This document shows, in pieces, positions 53,348 through 62,220 of a stretch of DNA of 64,000 nt (position 1 is the first letter of the stretch; every line of letters starts with the position of its first letter). The notes beneath the pieces were generated by a model, which saw nothing but the letters and a program-made list of their open reading frames with translations, was not told the DNA's origin and searched no databases. This DNA is from Hyphomicrobiales bacterium (GTDB taxonomy: Bacteria > Pseudomonadota > Alphaproteobacteria > Rhizobiales > Rhizobiaceae). The DNA lies in NCBI GenBank assembly GCA_900472395.1, contig UCHV01000032.1, positions 1 through 64,000 of the forward strand. Reading direction: 5' to 3'. Position numbers and translations under genes: made by a program.

Positions 53348-56299
53348 TTAGCGCGCCACCAGGCAGCTGCCGCCGGCCGAACGATATTTTTCGCAAAGCT
53401 GAACGGCCTGATCCTTGTTGCCGGCCGGGATGCGGACGCGGTAGAAAGTGCCCTTGCCGGTGATCTCGGCGGCCTTGATATCGACGCCACGGCCACCAAT
53501 GACATTGCCGAACTTCGACGAAAGGCTCTGATAGGACTTCTGGGCCTCTGCCTGCGACGGCAGCGAAGCGACCTGAATGAAGTAACCACCCGGACCAACG
53601 GATGCCACCTGCTGCTGTGCAGGTTGCTGTGGCTGTGGCTGAACGTTGCCGCGGTCGGAAACCGAAGCGACAACATTGACCGGCTGCTCTGCCGGACGCG
53701 AAGCCGGCACGGTCGCTGTCGGAGCACTCGTCCTGGTGACCTGCGCGGGCGCAGATGGTGCGGCTGGCGCACTCATCGGCGCAGGCGCCGCTGCAACGCT
53801 GCCCGTTTTCGGCGTAACGGTCGGCTCGGCAAGCGCAGGCTGCGCCGGAACCTTTTCCGAAGCTGCGGGCATGGCCGCCATCGGTGCTGCCGCCTGATGC
53901 GGGATAGGCGCCGCCGAAGCCGTGACTTCCTGCTCGACCAGCGTACCATCGGGACGCACGACCATGGTGCGCACCTTGCGCGGCATGACGCTTACCGGCT
54001 GCTCACCCTGCGGTGCGCCGTTGGCACTGGCCTGCTGTGGCAGAAGGCGCGGATCCTGAGTATCGAGACCTTCGGTCATCGCCTCTTCCTCACCCTGCAG
54101 AGGCAGGTTGTCGGAAGTCAGCGTACGCTGGACGACGTCCATTGGCTCTTCATTGCTGGAAATCAGCGTTTCCTGACGCGGTGCATCGTTGGCGCCACCG
54201 GCGACACGCTCATAAACAGCCTTGTCCTGGTTCGGAACCGTTTTGCCACCTGGATTTTCCGGGGCGACCTTCACAGGCTCCTTGTCGGCAGCGATTACCA
54301 ACGGCTTGCCGCCATCCGCCTTGCCGGGAACGCCACTTGCATAAAATGCGTAGGCGGAAAGACCGCCCATCAGCAACACACCGACGATGGCAGCGGGCGC
54401 ACCCCAGCGGATCTGACGGCGAGCAGCGGGTGCCGCGTAACCATCGTCACCTTCGTCGTCCATACGGGCACCAGCCGGCAACGGATTGGACAGGCTACGG
54501 CGGAAATCCTCTTCCAGCGCACGCTCGAAATCGTCGAGATCGGCGTCGTAAGCGGATTTGGCCGGTGCAGGCGCTACGACCGGCTGTGCTGCAGCAACAG
54601 GAGCATGCGTTGGCGTGGCACGCGACATGGGCTGGCGGGACTGGTTCTGGGCCTGTGCTGCGGCAGCACTACCACGGACCAGCGACGGCGCTGCCGGCGC
54701 GGACGCCTGAAGCAGGTTTGCCAGTTCCGCATCCAGATCGATATCGAAATCGGTATCGTGCTTTGGCGCAGCAACCGGCTCTTCAACCGGCAATTCCGGC
54801 ACATCGACCTCGACCATGCTTTCCACATGCTCTTCGCCATCGGCGATCAGCGCAGGATCGAACTGGTCGGCGTCAAATTCCGCCACAGCAGGTTCTGCAG
54901 GCGCCAGAGGTGCCGAAGCGGTGAATGTCGGAGCGGCAGCTACACTCGCGGCCGGCGCGTAGGTTGCGGCGGCAGGCGTGTAGGCTGACGGCTGCGGCGC
55001 AGAGACGGGCGCGGGCTGATAGACCGGCTCGCGCTGGCGGGCAGCATAAACCGGAGCAGTCGGAGCAGGCGTGACGACCGGCTGCGCAGCCGCGGCATGC
55101 TGCGGCTTGGTGTCCTCTACCGAAATCTCGGAGAAATCGAGATCCAGATCGTCCAGCGCCAGTTCGAAATCGTCATCGATCAGATCGGCATCGGTCGCAG
55201 TCGATACCGGCGTTGCGACGACGGGCTGCGGAGCGACAGGTGCGGGCACCGGCTGCTGCGCCGAAAAACGATTGGCGTCATGGATGATTTCAGCCGGTTG
55301 GGAGAAGGTTTCCGCAACGGCAGGTTTGACTTCGAACGAAGGCTCGGAGCGCACCGGCTGTACCGGGCCTTCCGCAACCAGCGGCTTCGGCATTTCGAAT
55401 ACCGGAAGCTCGACCGGCGTCTCGGCGACAGGCGCCACAAAAGCCGGTTTACTTTCCGGCTGCAGGGCAAATGCTTCGCCAGTCAGTTCGCGTTCGAGAC
55501 TGCTCCAGATCGACTCGTTCGTATCGGCAAACGTTTCCTTCGCCGCTTCGAGAGGAGCCGCCACGGCAACCTGTTCCACCGGCAGAGCAACCTGCGCCGG
55601 CTCGACAGGAGACGGGCGATAGGCTTCACGCGGCTGGATATCGGAGCGCTGGAAATTGGCGATCGGCATACGGAAGCCGGGTGTGTAACCCTTTTCCGCC
55701 GGCTTTGAGGCAACAGGAACTTCGACCTGAACCGGAGCTTCAACGACAGCAGGTACAGCCTGATGGACTGTCTCTACCGTCTCTGGCTGATAGCGTGACT
55801 GGTCGGGTTCCGGCTTGATCGCAGGCGCAAGCGACGATTCCAGTTCGGCAACCAGATCCGCATGCGAGAATGCAGGCTTCTGCTGGATCGGCATGGCGGG
55901 GGCACCCGCGGTCAGATCGAACGGAAGATGCTGCAGCGGCGGTGCAGTATCTGGCTGCTGCTGATAAGCTTGCGGCTCGTAAGCCTGTACTTCCCGCTCC
56001 ACGGGCACAGCGTGAGCCGCATCCATTGCGGGATCGACCACAGGCTGGGGAGCCGGCTCGGCGGCAAAGCCGATATCGTTCGCGGGATCGAGGCGCGGAG
56101 CGTCGAAACGCTCGAATTCGCGCATCAATTCGTCTTCGAGATTAAACTCGGGCTCACGGCGCGGTGCCGCAGCCTGCGCCGATGGGCGTGTCGATCGATC
56201 TTCATGACCAACGATACGGGCGAGTTCCGCCAGCGGATCGTCTTCCGCAAAGATGTCCGGACCATCGTGCCGGCCGAGTGCAAGGTTGTTGTCTGCCAT
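53348..56299 (-). CDS. Large SPOR-domain envelope protein
   Basis: A 983-residue protein. A long Pro/Ala/Glu-rich N-terminal part (about 640 residues, with short conserved acidic patches such as FNLEDELMREFERFD) faces the cytoplasm, one membrane span follows (APAAIVGVLLMGGLSAYAFYAS), then a low-complexity periplasmic linker and a C-terminal SPOR domain (YFIQVASLPSQAEAQKSYQS ... FYRVRIPAGNKDQAVQL). SPOR domains bind glycan strands without stem peptides at the septum, so a role in division or cell-wall remodelling is likely. Start: ATG at 56299 or a GTG four codons upstream. Neighbours argS and nagZ are conserved in rhizobia. Confidence 0.85.
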   Translation of the reverse strand: MADNNLALGRHDGPDIFAEDDPLAELARIVGHEDRSTRPSAQAAAPRREPEFNLEDELMREFERFDAPRLDPANDIGFAAEPAPQPVVDPAMDAAHAVPVEREVQAYEPQAYQQQPDTAPPLQHLPFDLTAGAPAMPIQQKPAFSHADLVAELESSLAPAIKPEPDQSRYQPETVETVHQAVPAVVEAPVQVEVPVASKPAEKGYTPGFRMPIANFQRSDIQPREAYRPSPVEPAQVALPVEQVAVAAPLEAAKETFADTNESIWSSLERELTGEAFALQPESKPAFVAPVAETPVELPVFEMPKPLVAEGPVQPVRSEPSFEVKPAVAETFSQPAEIIHDANRFSAQQPVPAPVAPQPVVATPVSTATDADLIDDDFELALDDLDLDFSEISVEDTKPQHAAAAQPVVTPAPTAPVYAARQREPVYQPAPVSAPQPSAYTPAAATYAPAASVAAAPTFTASAPLAPAEPAVAEFDADQFDPALIADGEEHVESMVEVDVPELPVEEPVAAPKHDTDFDIDLDAELANLLQASAPAAPSLVRGSAAAAQAQNQSRQPMSRATPTHAPVAAAQPVVAPAPAKSAYDADLDDFERALEEDFRRSLSNPLPAGARMDDEGDDGYAAPAARRQIRWGAPAAIVGVLLMGGLSAYAFYASGVPGKADGGKPLVIAADKEPVKVAPENPGGKTVPNQDKAVYERVAGGANDAPRQETLISSNEEPMDVVQRTLTSDNLPLQGEEEAMTEGLDTQDPRLLPQQASANGAPQGEQPVSVMPRKVRTMVVRPDGTLVEQEVTASAAPIPHQAAAPMAAMPAASEKVPAQPALAEPTVTPKTGSVAAAPAPMSAPAAPSAPAQVTRTSAPTATVPASRPAEQPVNVVASVSDRGNVQPQPQQPAQQQVASVGPGGYFIQVASLPSQAEAQKSYQSLSSKFGNVIGGRGVDIKAAEITGKGTFYRVRIPAGNKDQAVQLCEKYRSAGGSCLVAR

Positions 56300-56367
56300 T
56301 CCCTCGTCCACTTACCTACGCGTAACAATTGCATATGCCAGCGCAATATGGGGAAATGGTGGCAATT

Positions 56368-58125
56368 CTACCGCATTTCTACCGGAGCGTCAGTGCCCGC
56401 AATGGCGAGCCCCGACCTCAAAACAGAAGCAACGGCATGCACCAACCCAAGTCTGGCTATACTCGATTCTCTGTTTTTGTCGTTAATAAATCGTAAGTCT
56501 GGATTCTGATTGCCTTTGGCCCAGTGTCCGTGGAGCGCGCTGGCCAGGTCATACAGATAGAAAACAACGCGATGCGGCTCCTGCGCCTGCGCTGCTGCCT
56601 CGATGATGCGCGGGTATTCGGAGAGCTTTGCGACGAGCTGCAACTCACTCGGATCGGTGATTCCAGCGACCGAATCGGCGAGGTTGAGCGAATCGATATC
56701 AACGTCTGGGAATGCTTCGCGCGCCTGCCTGAATACCGACATGCAACGAGCATGCGCATACTGCACGTAGAACACCGGGTTGTCCTTCGACTGTTCCGTC
56801 ACCTTGGCAAAGTCGAAGTCGAGCGGTTCGGAATTCTTGCGGTAGAGCATCATGAAACGCACGCTGTCGGAGCCGACTTCGTCGACTACTTCACGCAAGG
56901 TCACGAAGTCGCCAGAGCGCTTCGACATCTTGACCGGCTCGCCATCGCGCAGCAGCTTTACGAGCTGGCAAAGGAGAACGGTGAGCTTCGACTTGCCCTC
57001 GGAGACAGCGCGCGCCACGGCTTCCAGCCGCTTCACGTAGCCACCATGGTCGGCGCCGAGCACATAGATCATCTCTTCGAAACCGCGATCGAACTTGTCC
57101 TTGAAATAGGCAACGTCGGCGGCGAAATACGTATAGGAACCGTCGGACTTGATCAGCGGACGGTCCATGTCGTCGCCGACTTCGGTCGAACGGAACAGCG
57201 TCTGCTCGCGATCTTCCCAATCTTCCGTCACCTCGCCCTTCGGCGGCGGCAGTGCGCCGCGATAGACATGTCCCTTGAAGGTGAGGTCGTTGATGGCCGT
57301 GCGGATCTTCTGGGCACCTTCGGCATGCAGCGTGCGCTCGGAGAAGAAGATGTCGTGATGCACGTTGAGAGCGGCCAGATCCTCGCGGATCATCGCCATC
57401 ATTGCATCGATCGCGCGGTTCTTGACGATCGGCATCCACTCGTCCTGCGGCATGTTATGCAGCTTGGTGCCGTATTCCTTGGCAAGTTCCTGACCGACCG
57501 GCACGAGATAATCGCCCGGATAAAGCCCTTCCGGGATCGCGCCGATCGTTTCGCCGAGTGCTTCGCGGTAGCGCAGGAACACCGACCTCGCGAGCACGTC
57601 GATCTGACCGCCTGCGTCGTTGATGTAATATTCCTTGGTTACGTCGTAACCGGCAAATCCCATCAGGTTGGCCAGCGCATCGCCGACGACGGCGCCACGG
57701 CAGTGACCGACGTGCATCGGCCCGGTCGGATTGGCCGAAACAAACTCGACATTGACCTTCTTGCCGCCACCAATCGATGAACGACCATAATCGGTTCCCT
57801 CGGCGATCATGACGGCGAGAACACGCTGCCAGTAGCCGGTCGAAAGGCGGATATTGATGAAACCTGGGCCGGCCACAGAGACTTCGCTGACATCCGTGTC
57901 GGAACGCATCGCTTCGGCGATCAGGTCGGCCAGCGCCCGCGGATTTGTTCCGAGCGGCTTCGCCAGCACCATGGCGGCATTGGTCGCGACGTCACCATGG
58001 CTCTGGTCGCGCGGCGGCTCGATGGTGATACGGCCGAAATCGAGCTCGGCGCGCTTTTCCTTCACGATATCCAGCGTTTCCAGGGCGGCTTTGATCCGCA
58101 GGTCGAAATCGGCAAAAAGGTTCAT
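56368..58125 (-). CDS. argS: Arginyl-tRNA synthetase
   Basis: Class I synthetase, 585 residues. Seen are the N-terminal Add-1 domain, the HIGH-type motif HVGH (138-141, in ANPTGPMHVGH), the KMSK motif (PVKMSKRSGDFVT) and the C-terminal DALR anticodon-binding domain. Length is standard. It lies between dgt (62 bp upstream) and the SPOR gene on the same strand. Confidence 0.97.
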   Translation of the reverse strand: MNLFADFDLRIKAALETLDIVKEKRAELDFGRITIEPPRDQSHGDVATNAAMVLAKPLGTNPRALADLIAEAMRSDTDVSEVSVAGPGFINIRLSTGYWQRVLAVMIAEGTDYGRSSIGGGKKVNVEFVSANPTGPMHVGHCRGAVVGDALANLMGFAGYDVTKEYYINDAGGQIDVLARSVFLRYREALGETIGAIPEGLYPGDYLVPVGQELAKEYGTKLHNMPQDEWMPIVKNRAIDAMMAMIREDLAALNVHHDIFFSERTLHAEGAQKIRTAINDLTFKGHVYRGALPPPKGEVTEDWEDREQTLFRSTEVGDDMDRPLIKSDGSYTYFAADVAYFKDKFDRGFEEMIYVLGADHGGYVKRLEAVARAVSEGKSKLTVLLCQLVKLLRDGEPVKMSKRSGDFVTLREVVDEVGSDSVRFMMLYRKNSEPLDFDFAKVTEQSKDNPVFYVQYAHARCMSVFRQAREAFPDVDIDSLNLADSVAGITDPSELQLVAKLSEYPRIIEAAAQAQEPHRVVFYLYDLASALHGHWAKGNQNPDLRFINDKNRESSIARLGLVHAVASVLRSGLAIAGTDAPVEMR

Positions 58126-58187
58126 CGTCTACAATCCGCGCGGCAGGCCAATATGCCCCCGCGATAGTGGTTCATGTGGCGGGGTGC

Positions 58188-59405
58188 CTAACGCAAATCG
58201 GGGGTGCGGTCAAACAGCCGCTGATGGGCCTTGACGGCATAGGTGTCCGTCATGCCGGCCAGATAATCACCGACATGGCGCGCCCTCGCCGCCTCGCTGA
58301 GGTCGGGCATGTGGCTGACCCAGTAGTGGCTCTGCATCTCCTGCGGCGCCGCCATATAGGCGCGAAACAGGTCGCAGACGATATCGGCGGCACCGGCACG
58401 GATGCGCATGATGTCCGGGTGGCGATAGATGCGACTGAACAGCAGTTTCTTGATCTGCCGATCGGTTTCAGCCATCTCTGTGGAAAAGGTCGCCATGGCA
58501 AGATCTGCATCGCGAATATCCGCCGCGCTCTGCGGATTGAGCTTCGCCAGCCGCTCCTGCGCAACCCCGATCACATCCTCAACCATGTGGGTGATCTGCC
58601 GCCGCATGATCTCGTGAGCAAAACGGGTCGTCTCAAGGTTCGGGTAACGGTCACGCACCTCGCGCATCATGGCGGCGAGAAACGGCACATCCTCCAGCAT
58701 CTCGAGCGTGAGAAAACCGGAGCGCAGGCCGTCATCGATATCATGCGTATTATAGGCGATATCATCGGCAATGGCCGCCACCTGCGCCTCGAGACTGGCA
58801 AAGCTTGCGATTTCCAGATCATGGATCTCGCAATAATCGAGGATCGGCTGCGGCACCGGGCCCTTGGTGCCCTCGCCCGCCTTGGTCATCATCGGGCCAT
58901 TGTGTTTGACCAGGCCTTCAAGGCTTTCCCAGGTGAGGTTCAGCCCGTCGAAATCGGCATAACGCCGTTCCAGCTTGGTGACGATGCGCAATGACTGGGC
59001 GTTATGATCGAAACCGCCATAAGGCTTCAGCATTTCGTCCAGCGCATCTTCACCGGTATGGCCGAACGGTGTGTGGCCAAAGTCGTGAACCAAAGCCACG
59101 CCTTCCGCCAAATCCTCGTCGACTTTCAGGGCGCGTGCCAGAGCACGGGCGATTTGCGCCACCTCGATCGTATGGGTCAGCCGTGTGCGGTAATGATCGC
59201 CGTCGACACCGATGAACACTTGCGTCTTGTGTTTCAGGCGGCGAAAAGCGGTGGTGTGAACAATGCGGTCGCGGTCGCGTTGGAATTCCGAGCGCGTCAG
59301 GCTGCCAGTCTCGGGAAAAAGCCGGCCGCGCGAGGTCCATGGATCGGCCGCAAAAACCGCCCTTTCTCCACTGCCGAAACCCAGACTGCGTGTATCGATT
59401 GTCAT
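58188..59405 (-). CDS. dgt: Deoxyguanosinetriphosphate triphosphohydrolase-like protein
   Basis: HD-domain enzyme that removes triphosphate from dNTPs. The 405-residue chain starts with the family motif (SRGRLFPE, then QRDRDRIVHTTAFRRLKHKTQVF) and has the HD metal ligands: His78 (RLTHTIEVAQ), the HD pair 107-108 (ALVHDFGHTPFGH) and a later Asp (IADDIAYNTHDIDD). It is of the shorter type 2 (about 400 residues), whose nucleotide preference is often broader than E. coli Dgt. It opens the long minus-strand run toward argS. Confidence 0.94.
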   Translation of the reverse strand: MTIDTRSLGFGSGERAVFAADPWTSRGRLFPETGSLTRSEFQRDRDRIVHTTAFRRLKHKTQVFIGVDGDHYRTRLTHTIEVAQIARALARALKVDEDLAEGVALVHDFGHTPFGHTGEDALDEMLKPYGGFDHNAQSLRIVTKLERRYADFDGLNLTWESLEGLVKHNGPMMTKAGEGTKGPVPQPILDYCEIHDLEIASFASLEAQVAAIADDIAYNTHDIDDGLRSGFLTLEMLEDVPFLAAMMREVRDRYPNLETTRFAHEIMRRQITHMVEDVIGVAQERLAKLNPQSAADIRDADLAMATFSTEMAETDRQIKKLLFSRIYRHPDIMRIRAGAADIVCDLFRAYMAAPQEMQSHYWVSHMPDLSEAARARHVGDYLAGMTDTYAVKAHQRLFDRTPDLR

Positions 59406-59475
59406 TACCTAAAGCCTTCCAAACACGGCACGAAGCAGCAAACGCATAACGAAGCATTGACGTGCCATTTAACCC

Positions 59476-59505
59476 TTCATACCTATAGTGCAACAAGGCT
59501 ATAAT
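59476..59505 (+). promoter_or_regulatory. Possible promoter of the erpA-like gene
   Basis: TATAAT at 59500-59505 is a perfect -10 hexamer, but the -35 at 17-18 bp (TTCATA) is poor. It lies about 50 bp upstream of the gene. A small dyad CCGGA-CCTTTAA-TCCGG follows in the leader. Confidence 0.4.
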
Positions 59506-59553
59506 GCCGATGACGACAATCTCGCCGGACCTTTAATCCGGAAGGAGCCAGAA

Positions 59554-59898
59554 ATGACGACCGCCCAGACAACCACAGACGTGACCCTTTCCGAGGCAGC
59601 AGCCAAGCGCATTGCCCAGATCGTCAGCGCCGATGCCGGTAAGCAGGCCCTGCGCGTATCCGTGGAAGGTGGAGGCTGTTCCGGCTTTTCCTACAAATTC
59701 GATCTCGTGGAAGACCAGCAGGACGACGACGTCGTCATTGCCCGGGGGGACGCCAAGGTTCTGGTCGACAGCATGTCGTTGATCTACATGGCCGGTTCGG
59801 AAATCGACTTTGTCGACAATCTGTTGGGCCAGTCGTTTCAGATCAAGAATCCGAATGCTGTCGCAAGTTGTGGATGCGGCACGAGTTTTGCCATCTGA
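59554..59898 (+). CDS. Iron-sulfur cluster carrier, ErpA/IscA family
   Basis: A-type carrier that delivers Fe-S clusters. The 114-residue chain has the three conserved Cys: C42 in GGCSGFSY and C106/C108 in SCGCG at the C terminus. It has the ErpA-like NPNAVASCGCGTSF ending. GGAAGGAG lies before the ATG at 59554; the frame upstream to 59488 is leader. No other isc or suf gene is nearby. It is divergent from dgt. Confidence 0.92.
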   Translation: MTTAQTTTDVTLSEAAAKRIAQIVSADAGKQALRVSVEGGGCSGFSYKFDLVEDQQDDDVVIARGDAKVLVDSMSLIYMAGSEIDFVDNLLGQSFQIKNPNAVASCGCGTSFAI

Positions 59899-59974
59899 AG
59901 GCTTGTGACCGTCTTTTCCCTTCCAATGCGCGGGCCTTGCGATAAAAAGGCCCGAACGGAAGGAAGTCTGGCTC

Positions 59975-60763
59975 ATGAAAATCGCGACCTGGAACATCAA
60001 TGGCGTCAAGGCGCGTATAGACAACCTGCGCGCCTGGTTGACCGAATCGTCGCCTGACATCGCCTGCCTTCAGGAAATCAAATCCGTCGATGAAGGGTTT
60101 CCTCGCCTCGAAATCGAGGCATTGGGATATCACGTCGAAACCCATGGCCAGAAGGGCTTCAACGGCGTCGCCATCCTTTCGAAGACGAAACCGGATGAAG
60201 TGACGCGCGGTCTTCCGGGCGACGATAACGACGAACAATCCCGCTACATCGAAGCGGTGTTTTCGGTGCCTTCGGGCGCGGTCCGCGTTGCGTCCATCTA
60301 CCTGCCGAACGGCAATCCGTCGGACGATCCGGTCAAATACCCCTACAAGCTGGCATGGATGGAGCGGCTGCGCCTGCATGCCGCCAGACTGCTTTTGCTG
60401 GAAGAGCCGCTGATTCTCGCGGGCGACTACAATGTCATCCCGGAACCGCACGATTGTTTCGATCCGGCCGTGTGGGCGACCGACGCCCTTTTCCTCCCGC
60501 AGACACGCGCCGCGTTCCGCCGCCTCGAAGCGCTCGGTCTCACAGACGCAGTGCGCGCTACGACCGACGCGACAAAACTTTACACGTTCTGGGATTATCA
60601 GGCTGGTGCCTGGCAGAAGAATAACGGCATCCGTATCGACCATCTTCTGCTGTCACCGGAAGCCAGTGACCGTCTGAAATCGACCTCGATCGAAAAGAGC
60701 ACGCGCGCCTGGGAAAAACCGTCCGACCACGTGCCGGTATCGGCCGAATTCGATTTCGGCTGA
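59975..60763 (+). CDS. xthA: Exodeoxyribonuclease III
   Basis: AP endonuclease and 3'-5' exonuclease of base-excision repair. The 262-residue protein has the endonuclease/exonuclease/phosphatase fold: MKIATWNINGVKAR, the catalytic Glu in CLQEIKS, the Tyr in ASIYLPNG, the Asp/Asn in LAGDYNVIPEP and the terminal His in KPSDHVPVSAEF. Length is standard. It follows the carrier gene by 76 bp and is convergent with exoR. Confidence 0.96.
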   Translation: MKIATWNINGVKARIDNLRAWLTESSPDIACLQEIKSVDEGFPRLEIEALGYHVETHGQKGFNGVAILSKTKPDEVTRGLPGDDNDEQSRYIEAVFSVPSGAVRVASIYLPNGNPSDDPVKYPYKLAWMERLRLHAARLLLLEEPLILAGDYNVIPEPHDCFDPAVWATDALFLPQTRAAFRRLEALGLTDAVRATTDATKLYTFWDYQAGAWQKNNGIRIDHLLLSPEASDRLKSTSIEKSTRAWEKPSDHVPVSAEFDFG

Positions 60764-60812
60764 TACCGTCTGCCGGGCACATGTCCTGCACGATGATCCG
60801 GCACGATGGATT

Positions 60813-60840
60813 GAATAAAACGCCTTAAATTTCGGGGCGT
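60813..60840 (-). terminator. Intrinsic terminator of exoR
   Basis: On the minus strand ACGCC and GGCGT form a 5-bp stem around about 11 nt, followed by TTTTATT. It begins 2 bp after the exoR stop. Confidence 0.65.
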
Positions 60841-60841
60841 G

Positions 60842-61636
60842 TCAGTCGCCGCTCCGCTCGAGGCTTTGCGCCAATGCAACGGCGTTGCGCCGGTCGTTCT
60901 CGGTGGAAAGCGAGAACGCATCTTCCTGCAACTGCTGCATCCACGGGCAATCCTTCTTGCTGCAACGGTCGAGTGCCGCCGTCATGAAGGCAAGACCGCG
61001 CAACGTCTGACCTTCATCGAAAAGAATATTTCCGAAGACCGCCATGGCGCCGGCGTGACCGCTCTTGCGAGCCTGGTTCAACCATTTCTTGGCCTGCTGA
61101 ACGTCTGCGCGACCACCCTCGCCCGCAAGCATCATACGGGCAAGCCGGAACTGAGCCTCGGCTACACCGAACGCGGAAGCTGCCTGGAAATAGAGTTGAC
61201 GGGCCTGCGACAGGTCGGCCTTCACCGGCGTTCCGGGGATACCCTCGCGATAATAACCGGCCAGCGCCAGCAACGCATTGATGAAGAAGCCGGTATCTTC
61301 CGAGCCGGGCTCCACGCCCTGGCTGGCGATCTCGCTATAGATCTTGAACGCTTCGAAATCGTTCTGCACGACGCCATCGCCATAGGCGTACATATTGGCG
61401 AGCGCCCAGCGTGAACCCGTATGGCCCTTTTCTGCGGCATATCGATAGGCTTCGACTGCATCCTGTTTCTGACCGTTCTTGTAGGCCTTGAAACCGAACT
61501 TGAACAGATCGAACGGGCCGGACTCCTTGTTGACGCCGGCATTGATGTCGAAGGCGGACGCCGAGGCAAGCGGCATCGCGGCAAATGAGAGGCCGATCAG
61601 CACGGCCCGAAGCGATCGTATGTCGAGCTTAAGCAT
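60842..61636 (-). CDS. exoR: ExoR, periplasmic Sel1-repeat negative regulator of ChvG/ChvI (ExoS/ChvI)
   Basis: A 264-residue exported protein. Signal peptide (LRAVLIGLSFAAMPLASASA), then FDINAGVNKESGPFDLFKFG and several Sel1-type TPR repeats (AAEKGHTGSRWALANMYAYG; YFQAASAFGVAEAQFRLARM; LNQARKSGHAGAMAVFGNIL). The sequence closely matches Sinorhizobium/Agrobacterium ExoR as I remember it. ExoR binds the sensor kinase ExoS/ChvG in the periplasm and keeps it off; its proteolysis, for example at low pH in Agrobacterium, releases the kinase and raises exopolysaccharide and virulence-related genes while lowering motility. Confidence 0.95.
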   Translation of the reverse strand: MLKLDIRSLRAVLIGLSFAAMPLASASAFDINAGVNKESGPFDLFKFGFKAYKNGQKQDAVEAYRYAAEKGHTGSRWALANMYAYGDGVVQNDFEAFKIYSEIASQGVEPGSEDTGFFINALLALAGYYREGIPGTPVKADLSQARQLYFQAASAFGVAEAQFRLARMMLAGEGGRADVQQAKKWLNQARKSGHAGAMAVFGNILFDEGQTLRGLAFMTAALDRCSKKDCPWMQQLQEDAFSLSTENDRRNAVALAQSLERSGD

Positions 61637-62163
61637 GGTTCAGACTTCTTTCGCCCCGCAGAATTGCAAAGACAGCGAAACGCCATCCGCCTCCAGCAAA
61701 GCGGCGCCGACACCAAAAGCGCGGCCAAAGTCCCATCCCATGCTCATGCCGATACTCCAATACAAACTTTCGCCCCTTCGCGCTGGATGGAAACGGCTTT
61801 TTGAGCCGTCTTCCCTGCAGGGTGCTGCACTGCTGTCCGATCGGAAAAACAATAATGATGGTTTTCGGCAAGACTGCGACCCAGAGCCGCATTAGCATGA
61901 ATGAATAAGCCGCCAACGGTCGCAACCGTCTGCAAGCCTTGATTCATTGGCATTTCTTTCGAATAACCGCCCATATTTCCCCGATAACGAGCCCCGCCCC
62001 CGAGGTCCGCAAATTCCGTTGCGACTACCGCTGCGCTTCGTTTGTGGCGGGAAATGGACAAATCCCGACACGACGTCGCTGTCGATGATGGTCGCAGATA
62101 GATGTTGCCAAATCGTCACATTTTCGACGATCAATGCGACGATCTATCAACATTATATTCATG
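61637..62163. other. Long noncoding region upstream of exoR
   Basis: About 530 bp without a convincing gene; four or five overlapping short frames have no ribosome site or recognisable sequence. exoR must be transcribed from here. A direct repeat CGACGATC (62125-62132 and 62137-62144) lies near the far end, within AT-rich sequence. Confidence 0.5.
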
Positions 62164-62190
62164 AAAAAGGCCCGGCGAATACCGGGCCTT
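62164..62190 (-). terminator. Intrinsic terminator of the fadL-like gene
   Basis: AAGGCCCGG and CCGGGCCTT form a 9-bp stem around a 6-nt loop, followed on the minus strand by TTTC. It lies 31 bp after the gene. Confidence 0.85.
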
Positions 62191-62220
62191 CTATTGGCTT
62201 CAGCCACAAATGGACTCTTC

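Noticed and set aside
53288..54988. A 566-codon plus-strand frame opposite the SPOR-domain gene
   Set aside because: The low-complexity coding strand opens several frames; only the minus-strand one has a membrane span and SPOR domain.
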